A stretch of 62,462 nucleotides of DNA, taken from assembly GCA_025355505.1 (NCBI GenBank), contig JANXZM010000031.1, forward strand, positions 1 to 62,462. Reading direction: 5' to 3'. Every line of letters starts with the position of its first letter. Within the stretch, counting starts at the first letter, position 1. The notes under the pieces were generated by a model that made no database searches, was not told the origin of the DNA, and was given only the letters and a program-made list of their open reading frames with translations. Of the stretch, positions 16,744-26,933 are shown piece after piece. The position numbers and the translations under genes were made by a program. The DNA comes from Acidobacteriaceae bacterium. Its GTDB lineage: Bacteria > Acidobacteriota > Terriglobia > Terriglobales > Acidobacteriaceae.

Positions 16744-17322
16744 CTACTGCACGTTTTCGGCAGCTTCCCGATAAGTTCCGAATTTCTTCGCGACGGGTTT
16801 TAGCGTCGGATAAAACTGCACAAAAACGTGCTCGACCGCAGCGTGCTGCTCGTGACAACTCCAGCACCCAGCCTTGGGATTGGCACTCGCGGACTTCGTA
16901 TCTTCGTCGAAATTGAAGTAGGCCCATTTCTCGGGAAAGTGAGTTTCGTCTTTCACCTCGACGCCCATGCCCATCGAATCCGTCTGATAGTGTCCCACTT
17001 TGTTGATGGAACCCTTACTGGTGGCTGCGCGCTCTTCCACCACAAACATGGTTTTGTCCGGCCATTTGCCCGACTTCAGAAACTCCAGATAGGCCCATTG
17101 TGGCACGAAAACGTTAGTGAACATTTCGTGGCCAGCTTGCGCGCTGTAACTCATGCCGAGGCCAGAGGAGAGAAAGATCCACTCGCGATAACTGGTGGGG
17201 CGCAGAAGTTGATTGCCGCCAGTGTACTGCGGACGTCCGGGCGTGGTGTCGGGGGAAGCCGCCAGGAGAATTGTGGCAGCCAGGGCGACAACCATCAAAG
17301 AAGCCGGGATCAAGCAACGCAT
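16744..17322 (-). CDS. Cytochrome P460 family protein
   Basis: This is 192 aa. The ATG at 17322 is chosen for the GAGGAG ribosome site and the signal peptide that follows (MRCLIPASLMVVALAATILL). The P460 fold is recognisable from YREWIFLSSGLGMSYS, MFTNVFVPQWAYLEFLKSGKWPDKTMFV and GHYQTD. The haem c site CWSCH is at the C-terminal end, followed by ..VEHVFVQFYPTLKP. P460-type haems have a Lys cross-link and oxidise hydroxylamine or bind NO; many homologues have unknown roles. The haem is attached in the periplasm, which requires the Ccm system, encoded at 47713-50490. Confidence 0.9.
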   Translation of the reverse strand: MRCLIPASLMVVALAATILLAASPDTTPGRPQYTGGNQLLRPTSYREWIFLSSGLGMSYSAQAGHEMFTNVFVPQWAYLEFLKSGKWPDKTMFVVEERAATSKGSINKVGHYQTDSMGMGVEVKDETHFPEKWAYFNFDEDTKSASANPKAGCWSCHEQHAAVEHVFVQFYPTLKPVAKKFGTYREAAENVQ

Positions 17323-17497
17323 GGAAATCTCCTCAAAGCTTCGACGATAACCAGACAAGAACGTTACAACAACGTACGCAACTGGGGAAGAAGAAGTTCT
17401 GGAATTTTGCCGCGGCTCACAATCACACTGACGGCATGTTATGAGGGCGGAATCGAGAACGGGCGAGGGCGCCCGTCTCTCCATCGCTGGCTGTACG

Positions 17498-18775
17498 TTA
17501 CATCACTTCGCTGCGTTTCCGGAGGAAGGCCGGAATGTCGAGATCCTCCGCCTGGTAGCTCGGAGCGATGGACCGCATCGCATCGAGCGAAATTACCTCG
17601 GCCCCATGAGAAGCACAGCCCAGCGGCGATTCCTGAAACGCCACCGGCGCGGGATCCGGCTCGAAGCTTGGCTCGGGCTCGAACTCTGGCTCCGGCTCAA
17701 CCATCACTTCGGGCTCGCGGAAACGATCGCGCTGGCGCGAAACCTGATGCGAAATAATCACCGGATCATAACTCTCGTGATGCCGCGGACGACGCATCTC
17801 GGCCTCTCTGAAACCGGTTGCGATCACGGTGATCTTCACCGCGTCCTTCATCTTCTCGTCCAGAACCGCGCCGAAGATGATGTTGGCGTCCTCGTGAGCC
17901 GCGCCCTGAATAATGGTGCAAGCCTGCTGCACTTCGGCAAGCTTCAGCGAATTCGAGCCGGTGATGTTGATGAGAATGCCGCGGGCTCCGTCGATCGCGC
18001 CCGCCTCTAGCAGTGGCGAAGCAATCGCGCGCTGCGCCGCTTCCACCGTGCGATGCTCGCCAGAAGCCGTAGCCGTGCCCATCACCGCATAGCCCATGCC
18101 CGCCATGATGGCCTTCACGTCGGCAAAGTCGCGGTTGATGATGCCCGGGATGGTAATGATGTCGGAGATGCCCTGCACGCCTTGTCGAAGAATATCGTCG
18201 GCGATGCGGAAGGATTCGAAAAAGCCCGCGTTCTCGGCGACGGCGAGGAGTTTTTCGTTGGGGATTACGATCGTGGTATCGACCGATTCCATGAGTTCGG
18301 CAATCCCGCGCTCCGCCTGCTGCATACGGCGCTTGCCTTCAAAAGCGAAAGGCTTGGTGACGACGGCGACGGTGAGGGCGCCCATTTCGCTGGCGAGCGA
18401 GGCGATAATCGGCGCCGCGCCGGTACCGGTACCGCCGCCGAGGCCGGCCGTGATGAAGACCATGTCCGCGCCTTCGAGAACTTCGATGATCTTGTCGGAG
18501 TCTTCGAGCGCGGCTTTGCGGCCGATCTCGGGATTGGCGCCGGCGCCCAGTCCGTTGGTCAGCTTCACTCCGAGTTGAATCTTGGTGGCGGCGCGCGACA
18601 TGCGCAGAGCCTGCAAGTCGGTGTTGGCGACGATGAATTCAATGTGTTCCATGCCCGAATCAATCATGCGATTGACCGCGTTGTTGCCGCCGCCGCCGAC
18701 ACCGATCACCTTGATGCGAGCATCGTTGCGGGCTTCTTCGTTGAAGCAGATTCGGAGTCCGTTGTCTTCATTCAT
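17498..18775 (-). CDS. ftsZ: Cell division GTPase FtsZ
   Basis: This is 425 aa. The GTPase domain has [17 protein letters not shown] (residues 21-37), NTDLQAL (51-57) and the tubulin signature [10 protein letters not shown] (113-122). The T7 region and NREFADVK-like loop (here [11 protein letters not shown]) complete the polymerising core. A Pro/Glu-rich linker, with repeated EPEPE, leads to the conserved C-terminal peptide [11 protein letters not shown] that binds FtsA. FtsZ forms the Z-ring at midcell. It is the last gene of the murG-murC-ftsQ-ftsA-ftsZ run, 70 bp after ftsA. Confidence 0.99.
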   Translation of the reverse strand: MNEDNGLRICFNEEARNDARIKVIGVGGGGNNAVNRMIDSGMEHIEFIVANTDLQALRMSRAATKIQLGVKLTNGLGAGANPEIGRKAALEDSDKIIEVLEGADMVFITAGLGGGTGTGAAPIIASLASEMGALTVAVVTKPFAFEGKRRMQQAERGIAELMESVDTTIVIPNEKLLAVAENAGFFESFRIADDILRQGVQGISDIITIPGIINRDFADVKAIMAGMGYAVMGTATASGEHRTVEAAQRAIASPLLEAGAIDGARGILINITGSNSLKLAEVQQACTIIQGAAHEDANIIFGAVLDEKMKDAVKITVIATGFREAEMRRPRHHESYDPVIISHQVSRQRDRFREPEVMVEPEPEFEPEPSFEPDPAPVAFQESPLGCASHGAEVISLDAMRSIAPSYQAEDLDIPAFLRKRSEVM

Positions 18776-18845
18776 AACTCACCTCGTAAGTCAGTTCTTA
18801 GTTACCAGTGGAGCGCCGGGCGTCCTGCCTGGCCACCATAAATCG

Positions 18846-20066
18846 CTACGCGCCCTTCCGGGCAAACAACGCCTTCATACGCGAACCAAATCCCGGCTCC
18901 TGCAATCCCCGTGCAAGGCGGGCACGATGGCCGTAATACGCCATTCCCAACACCGTCGCAAATTCCGGCTCGGCTAAAAACGACGGCATCTTCGCCATCG
19001 GCGCCGGCCAGGCAAGACGCGCCGCTTTCCGCAGCACAGATTCCGCCACGTCGAGAATTCCCGGAAGCCGCGAAGCTCCGCCGCTCAGCACCAATCCGGC
19101 GATACAGTGCTCCAGAACGCCGGCGTGGCGCAGGTTGTCGCGCAGCATCTCGAAAAGTTCGTCAGCCCGAGGCGCAAGAATCTCGCCCGCCATGCGTTGC
19201 GGCATCATGCGCGACGGCCGGTCTCCGACCGACGGCACCTCGACTTCGTTGCCCTCGGGGATCAGCGTCGGCACCGCGTTGCCAAAATTTTTCTTGAGCG
19301 TTTCCGCGGCCGCCAGCCCCGTACACATACCAACCGACAGATCGCTGGTAAAGTGGTCGCCGCCGATGGGGATCACGGCCGTATGCGCCACCGCGCCCTG
19401 CTGAAAGACAATCAGATCGCACGACCCGGCGCCAAGATCGACGAGGCAGACACCGAGTTCGCGCTCGTCCGACCGCAACACCGAATCCGCGCAAGCCAGC
19501 GGCTCAAAGATGGTGTCATCCACGTGGACACCAGCCCGGTTCACCGCCGTCACCAGATTCTGCGTAGCACTCGAAGAAGCCGTCACAATATGCACGCGTA
19601 CTTCGAGGCGCGTGGCCATCATGCCCGTGGGATCCTGCACGCCCGGCTGATCGTCAAGAATGAATTCCTGCGGCAGCAAATGCAGAATCTCGCGATCACC
19701 GGGCAAAGGCACGGTGCGAGCCTTGTCCACGGCCTGGCGAATTTCCTCGCGTCCAATCTCGCGCGGCCGCGCACCAAAAGTAATGCCTCCATGGCTGTTC
19801 ATCCCGCGGATGTGCGCGCCCGCAATCCCCACCAGCGCGTGCTCGATCGGAATGCCGGCCCCGTCTTCCGCATGCTCCACCGCTTTTTGAATGCTGCTGA
19901 CGGCCTTGTCGAGTTCGGTAATCACGCCCTTACGCAGTCCTCGCGATTCGCTGATGCCGTGCCCGCGATAACGCAATCCGTTCTCGCTCAACTCGGCCAC
20001 CAGGACCGCAGTCTTGGCGCTCCCTACGTCAATGGCGGTAATAAAATTGGGCTCGTGGCTCGGCAT
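18846..20066 (-). CDS. ftsA: Cell division protein FtsA
   Basis: This 406-aa actin-fold ATPase tethers FtsZ to the membrane. Phosphate-1 is FITAIDVGSAKTAVLVAEL (residues 8-26), the 1C domain lies around GLRKGVITELDKAVSSIQKAVE, phosphate-2 is VCLVDLGAGSCDLIVF, and the adenosine motif is GLVLSGGASRLPGI. The C-terminus (RGLQEPGFGSRMKALFARKGA) resembles the amphipathic membrane-targeting helix. It starts 14 bp after the ftsQ stop codon, so the pair are probably translated from one message. Confidence 0.98.
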   Translation of the reverse strand: MPSHEPNFITAIDVGSAKTAVLVAELSENGLRYRGHGISESRGLRKGVITELDKAVSSIQKAVEHAEDGAGIPIEHALVGIAGAHIRGMNSHGGITFGARPREIGREEIRQAVDKARTVPLPGDREILHLLPQEFILDDQPGVQDPTGMMATRLEVRVHIVTASSSATQNLVTAVNRAGVHVDDTIFEPLACADSVLRSDERELGVCLVDLGAGSCDLIVFQQGAVAHTAVIPIGGDHFTSDLSVGMCTGLAAAETLKKNFGNAVPTLIPEGNEVEVPSVGDRPSRMMPQRMAGEILAPRADELFEMLRDNLRHAGVLEHCIAGLVLSGGASRLPGILDVAESVLRKAARLAWPAPMAKMPSFLAEPEFATVLGMAYYGHRARLARGLQEPGFGSRMKALFARKGA

Positions 20067-20080
20067 AATAATGATGATCG

Positions 20081-21415
20081 CTAGTTCTGCGAAGTCTCCT
20101 TCTTAATTGCAGCGCTCGGTTTCTTTTGTCCACTGGCAACGGCGACAGGCGGCACAGAAGCAGCCGGATGCGACACCGCGGTACTTTTGGCTACTGGGAC
20201 CACCGCCGCCTTTTCCTTCGACTTCAGCGCGGATTGAGTAACTGGCGCTTGTTTAATTTGAGCATGACTAACTGGCGCGTGATGAACTGACACACGATGA
20301 GCCGCGGTTTTCGTCCCAGCCTTCGTCCCAGCCTTGGCCTTGGCCTTGGCGTCCTTCTTCGCCGGAACCGCCGCAACGGGATGCGTTACATATTTTTCAT
20401 AGTTCACAATCGCCGCCGTTTTCACGCCCGCCGCCATCGCCGCTTTGGCTGCCGCTGGCGTCAAGGCCGGCTGCCGAGCCATCCCGTTGAGATCGGGATT
20501 CACGATGATCTGCCCGTCGTAGCGCAAGTCCACCGATTCCAGCTTCTCAAACTGCTGCCGCCACTGCTGCACATGCGTCACGTAAGTTTTGTAGCGCTGC
20601 AGGTAATTCGCCGAGCCCAGATGCACCAGCGCTTCGCCGTTTGCATCAGCGGCCAGCACCTTCACATCCTCGGGGTCGCTGATATCCACTTCGCTAAGTT
20701 CCTGCGAATAATGAGCGCCGCTGGAATCCAGTTCACGGACTACCGCGTTGTAATTTTTCATTCGCGCCGCGCGGGTGGAGAGCGGCTCGCCCACATTCAT
20801 GCCTGCAATCACCGCAAACGAATACTTATGCTTGCCTCCGGGAGAAAGTTCCATCAGCGTGCCCCCGGCGTCGATCAGGGAAATGTGCGAGCCGATGCGA
20901 GCAAAAGCGACGGGCGTGCGCTCATGAATCTCAATGCGCAGGCGATTCGGCACGAAGCGCATCACGCTCGCCGATTCCACCCATGGAATCTGCTCCATCT
21001 GGTGTTTGCGTTGAGCCAGCGGGACGAAAAAAATGTTGCGGCCAATATCTCCGCCCATCACTTCCATGACTTGCGTATGCGCCACGTGCTCGGCGCCGGC
21101 AACTTCAATCTGATCGCTGGAATCGATGCGAAAACGCCACGAGTGCTCCCCGTAACGGTAGAGGCCGAAGCCGGCAGTTCCGAGAATCGCAAAAACGACG
21201 AGCGCCAACGCGACCCACTTCAGGGTGTTGGCAGTCTTTTTAGGAAGCGAACCACGCCGGACCGAGACTCGTTTTTGCCCGCGCAGAAATGGGGGCTCGT
21301 GCTCCGTTTCGAGATCGACGAGCCGTGCGTCGTCGAAGGGCTCTCGCTCGGGAGCCTCGTTGGGAAGCGGATACAATTCTTCCTGAACCGCGGTGGAACT
21401 TGATTTCCGCGCCAC
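20081..21415 (-). CDS. ftsQ: Cell division protein FtsQ/DivIB with long Ala/Lys-rich tail
   Basis: This is 444 aa, about 150 longer than a typical FtsQ. A cytoplasmic segment (1-65) is followed by one membrane helix (KWVALALVVFAILGTAGFGLY). The POTRA domain starts at SDQIEVAGAEHVAHTQVMEVM and the FtsQ beta domain includes PWVESASVMRFVPNRLRIEIHERTPVA. The last ~110 residues are low-complexity (KAKAKAGTKAGT, many PV/HA repeats) and probably disordered. FtsQ scaffolds FtsB/FtsL at the septum in the periplasm; the tail would sit there. Position between murC and ftsA confirms the assignment. Confidence 0.93.
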   Translation of the reverse strand: MARKSSSTAVQEELYPLPNEAPEREPFDDARLVDLETEHEPPFLRGQKRVSVRRGSLPKKTANTLKWVALALVVFAILGTAGFGLYRYGEHSWRFRIDSSDQIEVAGAEHVAHTQVMEVMGGDIGRNIFFVPLAQRKHQMEQIPWVESASVMRFVPNRLRIEIHERTPVAFARIGSHISLIDAGGTLMELSPGGKHKYSFAVIAGMNVGEPLSTRAARMKNYNAVVRELDSSGAHYSQELSEVDISDPEDVKVLAADANGEALVHLGSANYLQRYKTYVTHVQQWRQQFEKLESVDLRYDGQIIVNPDLNGMARQPALTPAAAKAAMAAGVKTAAIVNYEKYVTHPVAAVPAKKDAKAKAKAGTKAGTKTAAHRVSVHHAPVSHAQIKQAPVTQSALKSKEKAAVVPVAKSTAVSHPAASVPPVAVASGQKKPSAAIKKETSQN

Positions 21416-21569
21416 TATTTTGAGTCAGTTGTCGACAGAAAACCGCTGAGCAAAATTACTATAACTGGTTTTCGCGAAATGAGACAGTGCCAAGTTGGTT
21501 CAGAGATGCTCCCATAGGGACGGACGCCTTCGTCCGTCCAGCCAAGCGCAGCTAGGCAGCTACCGGCGA

Positions 21570-22991
21570 TCACAACAACTCTGGATTTGCTCTCGTCTCC
21601 AGCTTCTCCAGAATCATCGCCCCCACCTGCGAAACGCTGCCCGCCCCGAGCGTCACCACCATATCCCCCGGCTGAGCGAGCGCAACAACCGCAGCAACAG
21701 CGTCAGAAAAAGAAGGAGCATAGACGACGCCAAGCTTCCCGTCCCCAACAATGCGCCCCGCAAGCGCTTCCGCCGTGATGCCCTCAATCGGCTTCTCGCT
21801 GGCCGGATAAATGTCGAGCAGGCAAAGCGTGTCCGCGTCGCCAAAAGCAGCCGCAAACTCATCCATCAAATCGCGGGTGCGAGTGAATCGGTGCGGCTGA
21901 AAAATCACATGCACCCGCCGAAATCCGCACTGCCGAGCCGCCGCCAGCGTAGCCCGTATTTCCGTAGGATGATGCCCGTAATCGTCAATCACGCTGACGC
22001 CCGCAGCCGATCCTTTAAGCTGAAACCGGCGGTCCACACCGCGAAACCCGTCCAGCGCGGAACGGATCTGCTCCGCCGGAATATCGAGCGCCGTCCCCAC
22101 CGCAATCGCCGCCGTAGCATTCAGCACGTTGTGCACGCCCGGAACGTGCAGGGTAAACTCGCCGAGATCCTTCTCCTTATAAGTCACCTGGAAGCGAATC
22201 AGCGGCCCGTGCTCTCCGGCAGCCTGCGCCGATCGAGTTTGCAGCGCCCCCAGGCGAATCAGAAAATCCGACCCCCGGCTAGTGCCGTAAGTAGTCACCC
22301 GCCGATGCACGCGCGGCAACAATCGCCGCAGCACCAAGTCGTCATTACAACCAACCACCAAGCCATAAAACGGAACGCGCTCCATGAATTCCAGAAACGT
22401 CCGCCGTACATCGCGCATATCGCGATAACAATCCATGTGCTCGCGATCGATGTTAGTAACCACCGAAAGAATCGGCGAAAGCTTCAGAAACGACCGGTCG
22501 CTTTCGTCCGCCTCGGCAACCAGATACTGCGACTTGCCCAGCCGAGCGTTGGAGCCCATAGCGTCCACGCGCCCGCCGACCACGACAGTCGGATCGAGGC
22601 CCCCCGCCGCCAGCACCGCCGCCACCATCGAAGTCGTGGTCGTCTTCCCATGCATGCCGGCAATGGCGATGCCGTACTTCAGCCGCATCAGCTCGGCCAG
22701 CATTTCCGCCCGCTGAATCACCGGAACATGCAGCCGCCGAGCCTCAGCCACCTCGAGGTTATCAACCGAGATCGCGGAACTGGTGACAACAACATCCGCG
22801 CCGGCGATGTTGGCGGCAGCGTGTCCTTCAAAAGTAACTGCGCCCAAAGAAGCGAGCCGCTGCGTAACCGTCGAATTCTTGAGATCAGACCCGGAAATTT
22901 TGTAACCAAGATTCAGCAACACCTCGGCAATCCCGCTCATGCCGATGCCACCGATACCGACGAAATGTATGCGCTGAATCTTGGCAAACAT
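21570..22991 (-). CDS. murC: UDP-N-acetylmuramate-L-alanine ligase
   Basis: This is 473 aa, normal for MurC, which adds L-Ala to UDP-MurNAc in the cytoplasm. The N-terminal Rossmann motif is VGIGGIGMSGIAEVL (residues ~12-26) and the ATP P-loop is GMHGKTTTTSM. Conserved later motifs include VVTNIDREHMDCY, GVHNVLNATAA and VIDDYGHHPTEIRATL. The C-terminal domain contains QPHRFTRT. Downstream spacer 21416-21569 holds a GGACGGACGCCTTCGTCCGTCC palindrome. Confidence 0.98.
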   Translation of the reverse strand: MFAKIQRIHFVGIGGIGMSGIAEVLLNLGYKISGSDLKNSTVTQRLASLGAVTFEGHAAANIAGADVVVTSSAISVDNLEVAEARRLHVPVIQRAEMLAELMRLKYGIAIAGMHGKTTTTSMVAAVLAAGGLDPTVVVGGRVDAMGSNARLGKSQYLVAEADESDRSFLKLSPILSVVTNIDREHMDCYRDMRDVRRTFLEFMERVPFYGLVVGCNDDLVLRRLLPRVHRRVTTYGTSRGSDFLIRLGALQTRSAQAAGEHGPLIRFQVTYKEKDLGEFTLHVPGVHNVLNATAAIAVGTALDIPAEQIRSALDGFRGVDRRFQLKGSAAGVSVIDDYGHHPTEIRATLAAARQCGFRRVHVIFQPHRFTRTRDLMDEFAAAFGDADTLCLLDIYPASEKPIEGITAEALAGRIVGDGKLGVVYAPSFSDAVAAVVALAQPGDMVVTLGAGSVSQVGAMILEKLETRANPELL

Positions 22992-23022
22992 GAAAACTTA
23001 ATCCCCAAATGAGCGCTGATGA

Positions 23023-23159
23023 TAGAACATTCACCGCTGAGACGCAGAGTGCGCGGAAAGAATTCCAAATAAACTTTCGGGGGAAACTCGGACTTCCCCT
23101 GTGTTTCCCTGTGACTTCGGTGGTTAAGCCTTTTCTCCGCAAACTCAGCGACCCCGCGG
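23023..23159. other. Non-coding spacer between murG and murC
   Basis: A 168-bp spacer interrupts the otherwise compact wall/division cluster. It begins ACCGCTGAGACGCAGAG, passes through TTCCCCTGTGTTTCCCTGTG and ends at CCCCGCGGTTAAAGG. The two ends are loosely complementary (CCGCTGAG / CTCAGCG). It has no coding frame of quality and resembles a degenerate insertion of repeat DNA. Confidence 0.45.
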
Positions 23160-24233
23160 TTAAAGGTTCGAAGCACCACCAGCCAGATCCACCACCATCT
23201 CCGCAATCTCCTCAACCGCCTTGGGATGCGCCAGCGATTTCGCCGCCGCGGACATGCTCTGCAACCGGCCCGCATCGCCGATCAGCGCCACAATCGTGTC
23301 CACCAAATAAGCCGCGCCCAGATTGCTTTCTTCGACCACTACCGCCGCGCCCACTCGTTCCAAAGCCCGAGCATTCACATTTTGATGGTCATCGGCAGCT
23401 GCCGGAAACGGCACAAAAATGGCAGGCTTGCCAGCCGCGGTAATCTCCCCAACCGTGCTGGCGCCCGACCGGCAGACCAGCAGATCCGCGCGCCCAAATG
23501 TGCCCGGCATGTCGTCAATAAACTTGTGTACTTCCCCCGAGATTCCCGACCGCTGATAAGCGGCCAGCACATGCTCATAGTCGCGCTGCCCCGTCTGGTG
23601 AATGATGTGGATCCCGGGAATCTTGGTGCGCAATCCAGCCAGCGACTCGATCATCGCCTGATTGATGGCACGCGCTCCCTGACTGCCTCCAAAAACCAGC
23701 AGCGTGGGCGGGCCCTCAGTTTTCGCGGCAATAGAAAAAAATGCCGAGCGCACCGGAACCCCCGTAACCCGGCAGTGAGGAAAATACCGACAAGTCTCCT
23801 CAAAGTGCACCGCCGCTGCGGAAACCCAGCGCGCGATCATGCGATTTGCAAATCCCGGCACGACGTTAGGTTCAAAAGCCAGCGTAGGAAGGCGTCGTCG
23901 AATCGCAGCCACCATCGCTGGTCCGGAAGCGTACCCCCCGACCCCGATCACCACTTCAGGATCGAACTCCGAAAGCATCCGAGAAGAAGCCGCAATCGCA
24001 CGCGGCAAGTTAAACATCGTCTTCGCCCGCGTCATCAGGCTGACATTTTTCAGCGCGCCGACCTGAATCAGTTCCAGAGGAAACCCGGCCTGCGGCACCA
24101 GCCGCGTCTCAATCCCGCGAGCCGTCCCGATAAAAAGAACTTCGGCGCCAAGCTGCTTCTTCAGCTGTTGGGCAATGGCTAGCGCCGGAATAACGTGCCC
24201 GCCAGTGCCGCCGCCCGCAATGACAATGCGCAT
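23160..24233 (-). CDS. murG: UDP-GlcNAc:lipid I N-acetylglucosaminyltransferase
   Basis: This is 357 aa, standard length. MurG makes lipid II at the inner face of the membrane. The N-terminal G-loop is [16 protein letters not shown] (residues 6-21). [14 protein letters not shown] is the second G-loop, [17 protein letters not shown] the third, and the UDP-GlcNAc site includes [24 protein letters not shown], with [11 protein letters not shown] following. It precedes murC on the minus strand. The gene upstream is not ftsW but an unrelated CehA fusion, so the usual cluster order breaks here. Confidence 0.98.
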   Translation of the reverse strand: MRIVIAGGGTGGHVIPALAIAQQLKKQLGAEVLFIGTARGIETRLVPQAGFPLELIQVGALKNVSLMTRAKTMFNLPRAIAASSRMLSEFDPEVVIGVGGYASGPAMVAAIRRRLPTLAFEPNVVPGFANRMIARWVSAAAVHFEETCRYFPHCRVTGVPVRSAFFSIAAKTEGPPTLLVFGGSQGARAINQAMIESLAGLRTKIPGIHIIHQTGQRDYEHVLAAYQRSGISGEVHKFIDDMPGTFGRADLLVCRSGASTVGEITAAGKPAIFVPFPAAADDHQNVNARALERVGAAVVVEESNLGAAYLVDTIVALIGDAGRLQSMSAAAKSLAHPKAVEEIAEMVVDLAGGASNL

Positions 24234-24347
24234 GAATTTTCGTTCCGCTCCAGATACACGTGTCCAGCCGCCAGCACCTCACAATGAACGCGACTTCGGG
24301 CGCTGGGAATATTCGGCCTTCACCGAAACTCTCTTAACCCATGACAC

Positions 24348-26870
24348 TTACTCCACTATCTTTACATACTTCGCTCTTGCCTCTTGGAGCATCTTGAGCA
24401 CCGATTCCTTCTCGGCTTCAGTATTCCACGAGGTATTACTCCGCGCTGCCGCAATCAGCCGGTCAACCCACGCCACAAAATAAGCTGCGTCTGCAGTGTT
24501 GCGCACGGGCGCGCCCGCGACACTTATATACACCGGACTGGTCGTCGCGTACGGATACAAGTCAAGAATCGGATACTCCGCCTTGTCGCTGAAAGCTCGC
24601 AGAACGCACCACCCGCTCGCGCCAAACGGGATCGAGCCATCGACGAGCGCCCCGGTGCGCTCGCTATTCATCGCAAGCTCCCGCGTGAACTTCCCGTTGC
24701 AGACGATTTGCAGATGATCCACCGGAACAATCGAAGACATCTTGGCCGAAAACCTCACTTCTTGCTTCTTTTCAAGCTGTACTTCCCCGCCAATCCCCTG
24801 CCCTCCCAGCGAGAACCGGAGCAGCGGCCCATTCGTAGCAAACGTCCGCCCCGCTTTGATGGCCGTAAGCCACGGTTCAATCTTCAGCGGACCAGGCTTC
24901 ATTTCGGCATACACGCGATTCAACCCCACTGGCCCGCGCAACGACGCGTAGTTACCCATGAAATCCGTGCCCGCAGCCGTGGGCAATCGAAAACCGCAAT
25001 TCAGCAGCTTGTACCACACCTCAGCTGTCGCCTTATGATCTGAAAAGCCAACCACCTCGATGTAATCCACCTTGCCCAGCGCCACATCGACGGGTAACTC
25101 GGAGGTAAGAGGTTCGTCTTTCGCGGGATCGGGAACGCTGTCAAAAGGATGCACATATCCCACCAACGCACCCTGTTCATGCGCCATGTCGGCAACGTTC
25201 CCATTTGCCGGATAAAGGCTGGCCCCCGCCGTATTGGGATAAGCCGCATATCCCGGAACAATGAAGTTACGAGTCAAATTCAGCAATCCCAAATGCCCCC
25301 AATAACTCGTGTGAAACTCCTGCCCGTGCAGCAACAAATGATCCGTGGTCGAAGCCGGATCCATTTGCGGCGAGAAATATGCCATGTCAGGAATGCGCTG
25401 CTCCTTGTTCACCACCAAATCTTCGACGATCGCCAAATTCTCAGCCGCCGCCTGCTCCACCAGATGCCCCGGCGTATTCCGATACGTTCCCGCATAGTTC
25501 ATGTGCACATGCACGTCGCCGCTGACCCATTCCGCTGGCTCATACGGAATTATCAACCGCAAGTGAATGGTGAGGTTGGCAGTCGCGTCGGGCTTAACTT
25601 CCACTTGGTGCCGCTCGAAGGCATATTCAAAACCGCGCATGACATCGACTTGAACGAATCCGGGTGGGAGCATCACCTCGGATCCACCCAATGTGTCAAA
25701 ATAGTGCGCCTCAAACGGCCGCTCGGAGCGCTCAAAGCTGTCATCGGCATGTATCCAGGCGTTCTCGGGAGCATACGCACGCCCCTCCGCGTCCGTAACG
25801 AAAACCCGCGCTGCCACCGGCTTTCCGCGCAAATCGACAACGCGCAACTTCAGCCGCCCCATCGGTTTCAAGTATTTCCGTTCGCGCGCGACGACTTCGG
25901 TCTGCTCCCCGCCGGGAATCGTCTGCACCCACAGCGAAGTATTCCCATTTCGATTGGAGATAAACGCGATCTTCGACCCATCCGGCGACCACCGAGGGTT
26001 GACATTGTCGTAAGCGCCGTACGAAATTGGAAACGCATCGCCGCCCGCCGCGGGCATAACCCAAAGTTGATGCCAGCTCTGTCCTAAGTACGACGCATAC
26101 ACCAAGCGCCTGCCGTCCGGCGAAAAGTCCGGACGAGCCTTCCAGTTCGTCTCCTCATAATGGATCTCGTGCGCCTCGGAGCCCGGCTCGGCCTTAGTCT
26201 TCCAGAATCCGCCCGTGCCGTAAATGTGCCCCCGATTCGACACAAACAGAATTTCCGAGCCATCCCGCGTCCACACCGGACTGATCTCGTGATCCACTTT
26301 GCTGTAGTAATAACGAGGCAGCGAGCTGATAGTCTCGGGAGTAAGTTGCCGCACGTCGCTGAGTAATCCATCGTCGAATCGACCTATACAAATGTGGAAG
26401 TGGCCCTTATAAGACGTCGAAATGAATGCCAGCCGCTTCCCATCCGGCGAGAATCGCGGCTCCAGATTTACCGCGCCTCCGGACGTTATCTTGCGCGTCC
26501 GCCCATCCCGCACATCGAGCGACCACAACTCGACAGCATCGTGATCGTAGCGAGCAAACACCACCCACCGCCCAGCATTGTTGCTCGCCCAGTCCGGCTG
26601 ATAGTCGTAGCCAGGCCCGGCGGTAAGCTGCTCTGCCTTTGTGCTGCCCAGTTCCTGCCGCCACAACGACCCCGCCATCGAATACACCAGGCTGCGCGAA
26701 TCCGGCGACCAGGCCGCCGCGCTCGGCCCCGTAGTCAACTGGGGCAGATACATTTCCCTGAAGTAATAAGGATGGGGCAGATCAATCTGCTTGAGAACAG
26801 CCTCGCGCTGTGCAAAACAGCCCAGAACGGAGATGAACAAAAAAAGGCCGGCTAGATGAACCTTAAACAA
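24348..26870 (-). CDS. TolB-like propeller fused to CehA/McbA-family metallohydrolase
   Basis: This is 840 aa. The start is a TTG at 26870 with GGAGGAC 6 bases upstream; residues 1-21 are a signal peptide. Residues ~45-310 contain WD40/PD40 beta-propeller blades (AAWSPDSRSLVYS, RFSPDGKRLAFIS, DFSPDGRRLVYAS, RWSPDGSKIAFIS). A linker with a regulatory-type beta-sandwich follows. The C-terminal part has PHP-type metal motifs typical of CehA/McbA: WVSGDVHVHMNY, a second cluster ...GQEFHTSYWGHLGLLNL, GYVHPFD and ...AAGTDFM. The enzyme should be periplasmic. CehA and McbA act on carbamates and related esters, but most homologues are uncharacterised. Confidence 0.88.
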   Translation of the reverse strand: MFKVHLAGLFLFISVLGCFAQREAVLKQIDLPHPYYFREMYLPQLTTGPSAAAWSPDSRSLVYSMAGSLWRQELGSTKAEQLTAGPGYDYQPDWASNNAGRWVVFARYDHDAVELWSLDVRDGRTRKITSGGAVNLEPRFSPDGKRLAFISTSYKGHFHICIGRFDDGLLSDVRQLTPETISSLPRYYYSKVDHEISPVWTRDGSEILFVSNRGHIYGTGGFWKTKAEPGSEAHEIHYEETNWKARPDFSPDGRRLVYASYLGQSWHQLWVMPAAGGDAFPISYGAYDNVNPRWSPDGSKIAFISNRNGNTSLWVQTIPGGEQTEVVARERKYLKPMGRLKLRVVDLRGKPVAARVFVTDAEGRAYAPENAWIHADDSFERSERPFEAHYFDTLGGSEVMLPPGFVQVDVMRGFEYAFERHQVEVKPDATANLTIHLRLIIPYEPAEWVSGDVHVHMNYAGTYRNTPGHLVEQAAAENLAIVEDLVVNKEQRIPDMAYFSPQMDPASTTDHLLLHGQEFHTSYWGHLGLLNLTRNFIVPGYAAYPNTAGASLYPANGNVADMAHEQGALVGYVHPFDSVPDPAKDEPLTSELPVDVALGKVDYIEVVGFSDHKATAEVWYKLLNCGFRLPTAAGTDFMGNYASLRGPVGLNRVYAEMKPGPLKIEPWLTAIKAGRTFATNGPLLRFSLGGQGIGGEVQLEKKQEVRFSAKMSSIVPVDHLQIVCNGKFTRELAMNSERTGALVDGSIPFGASGWCVLRAFSDKAEYPILDLYPYATTSPVYISVAGAPVRNTADAAYFVAWVDRLIAAARSNTSWNTEAEKESVLKMLQEARAKYVKIVE

Positions 26871-26933
26871 GAGTCCTCCACTTTGTAAGAGCGTGAGTTC
26901 GCAACCGAGCGCCGCGCCAATCTAGTTAGCACT

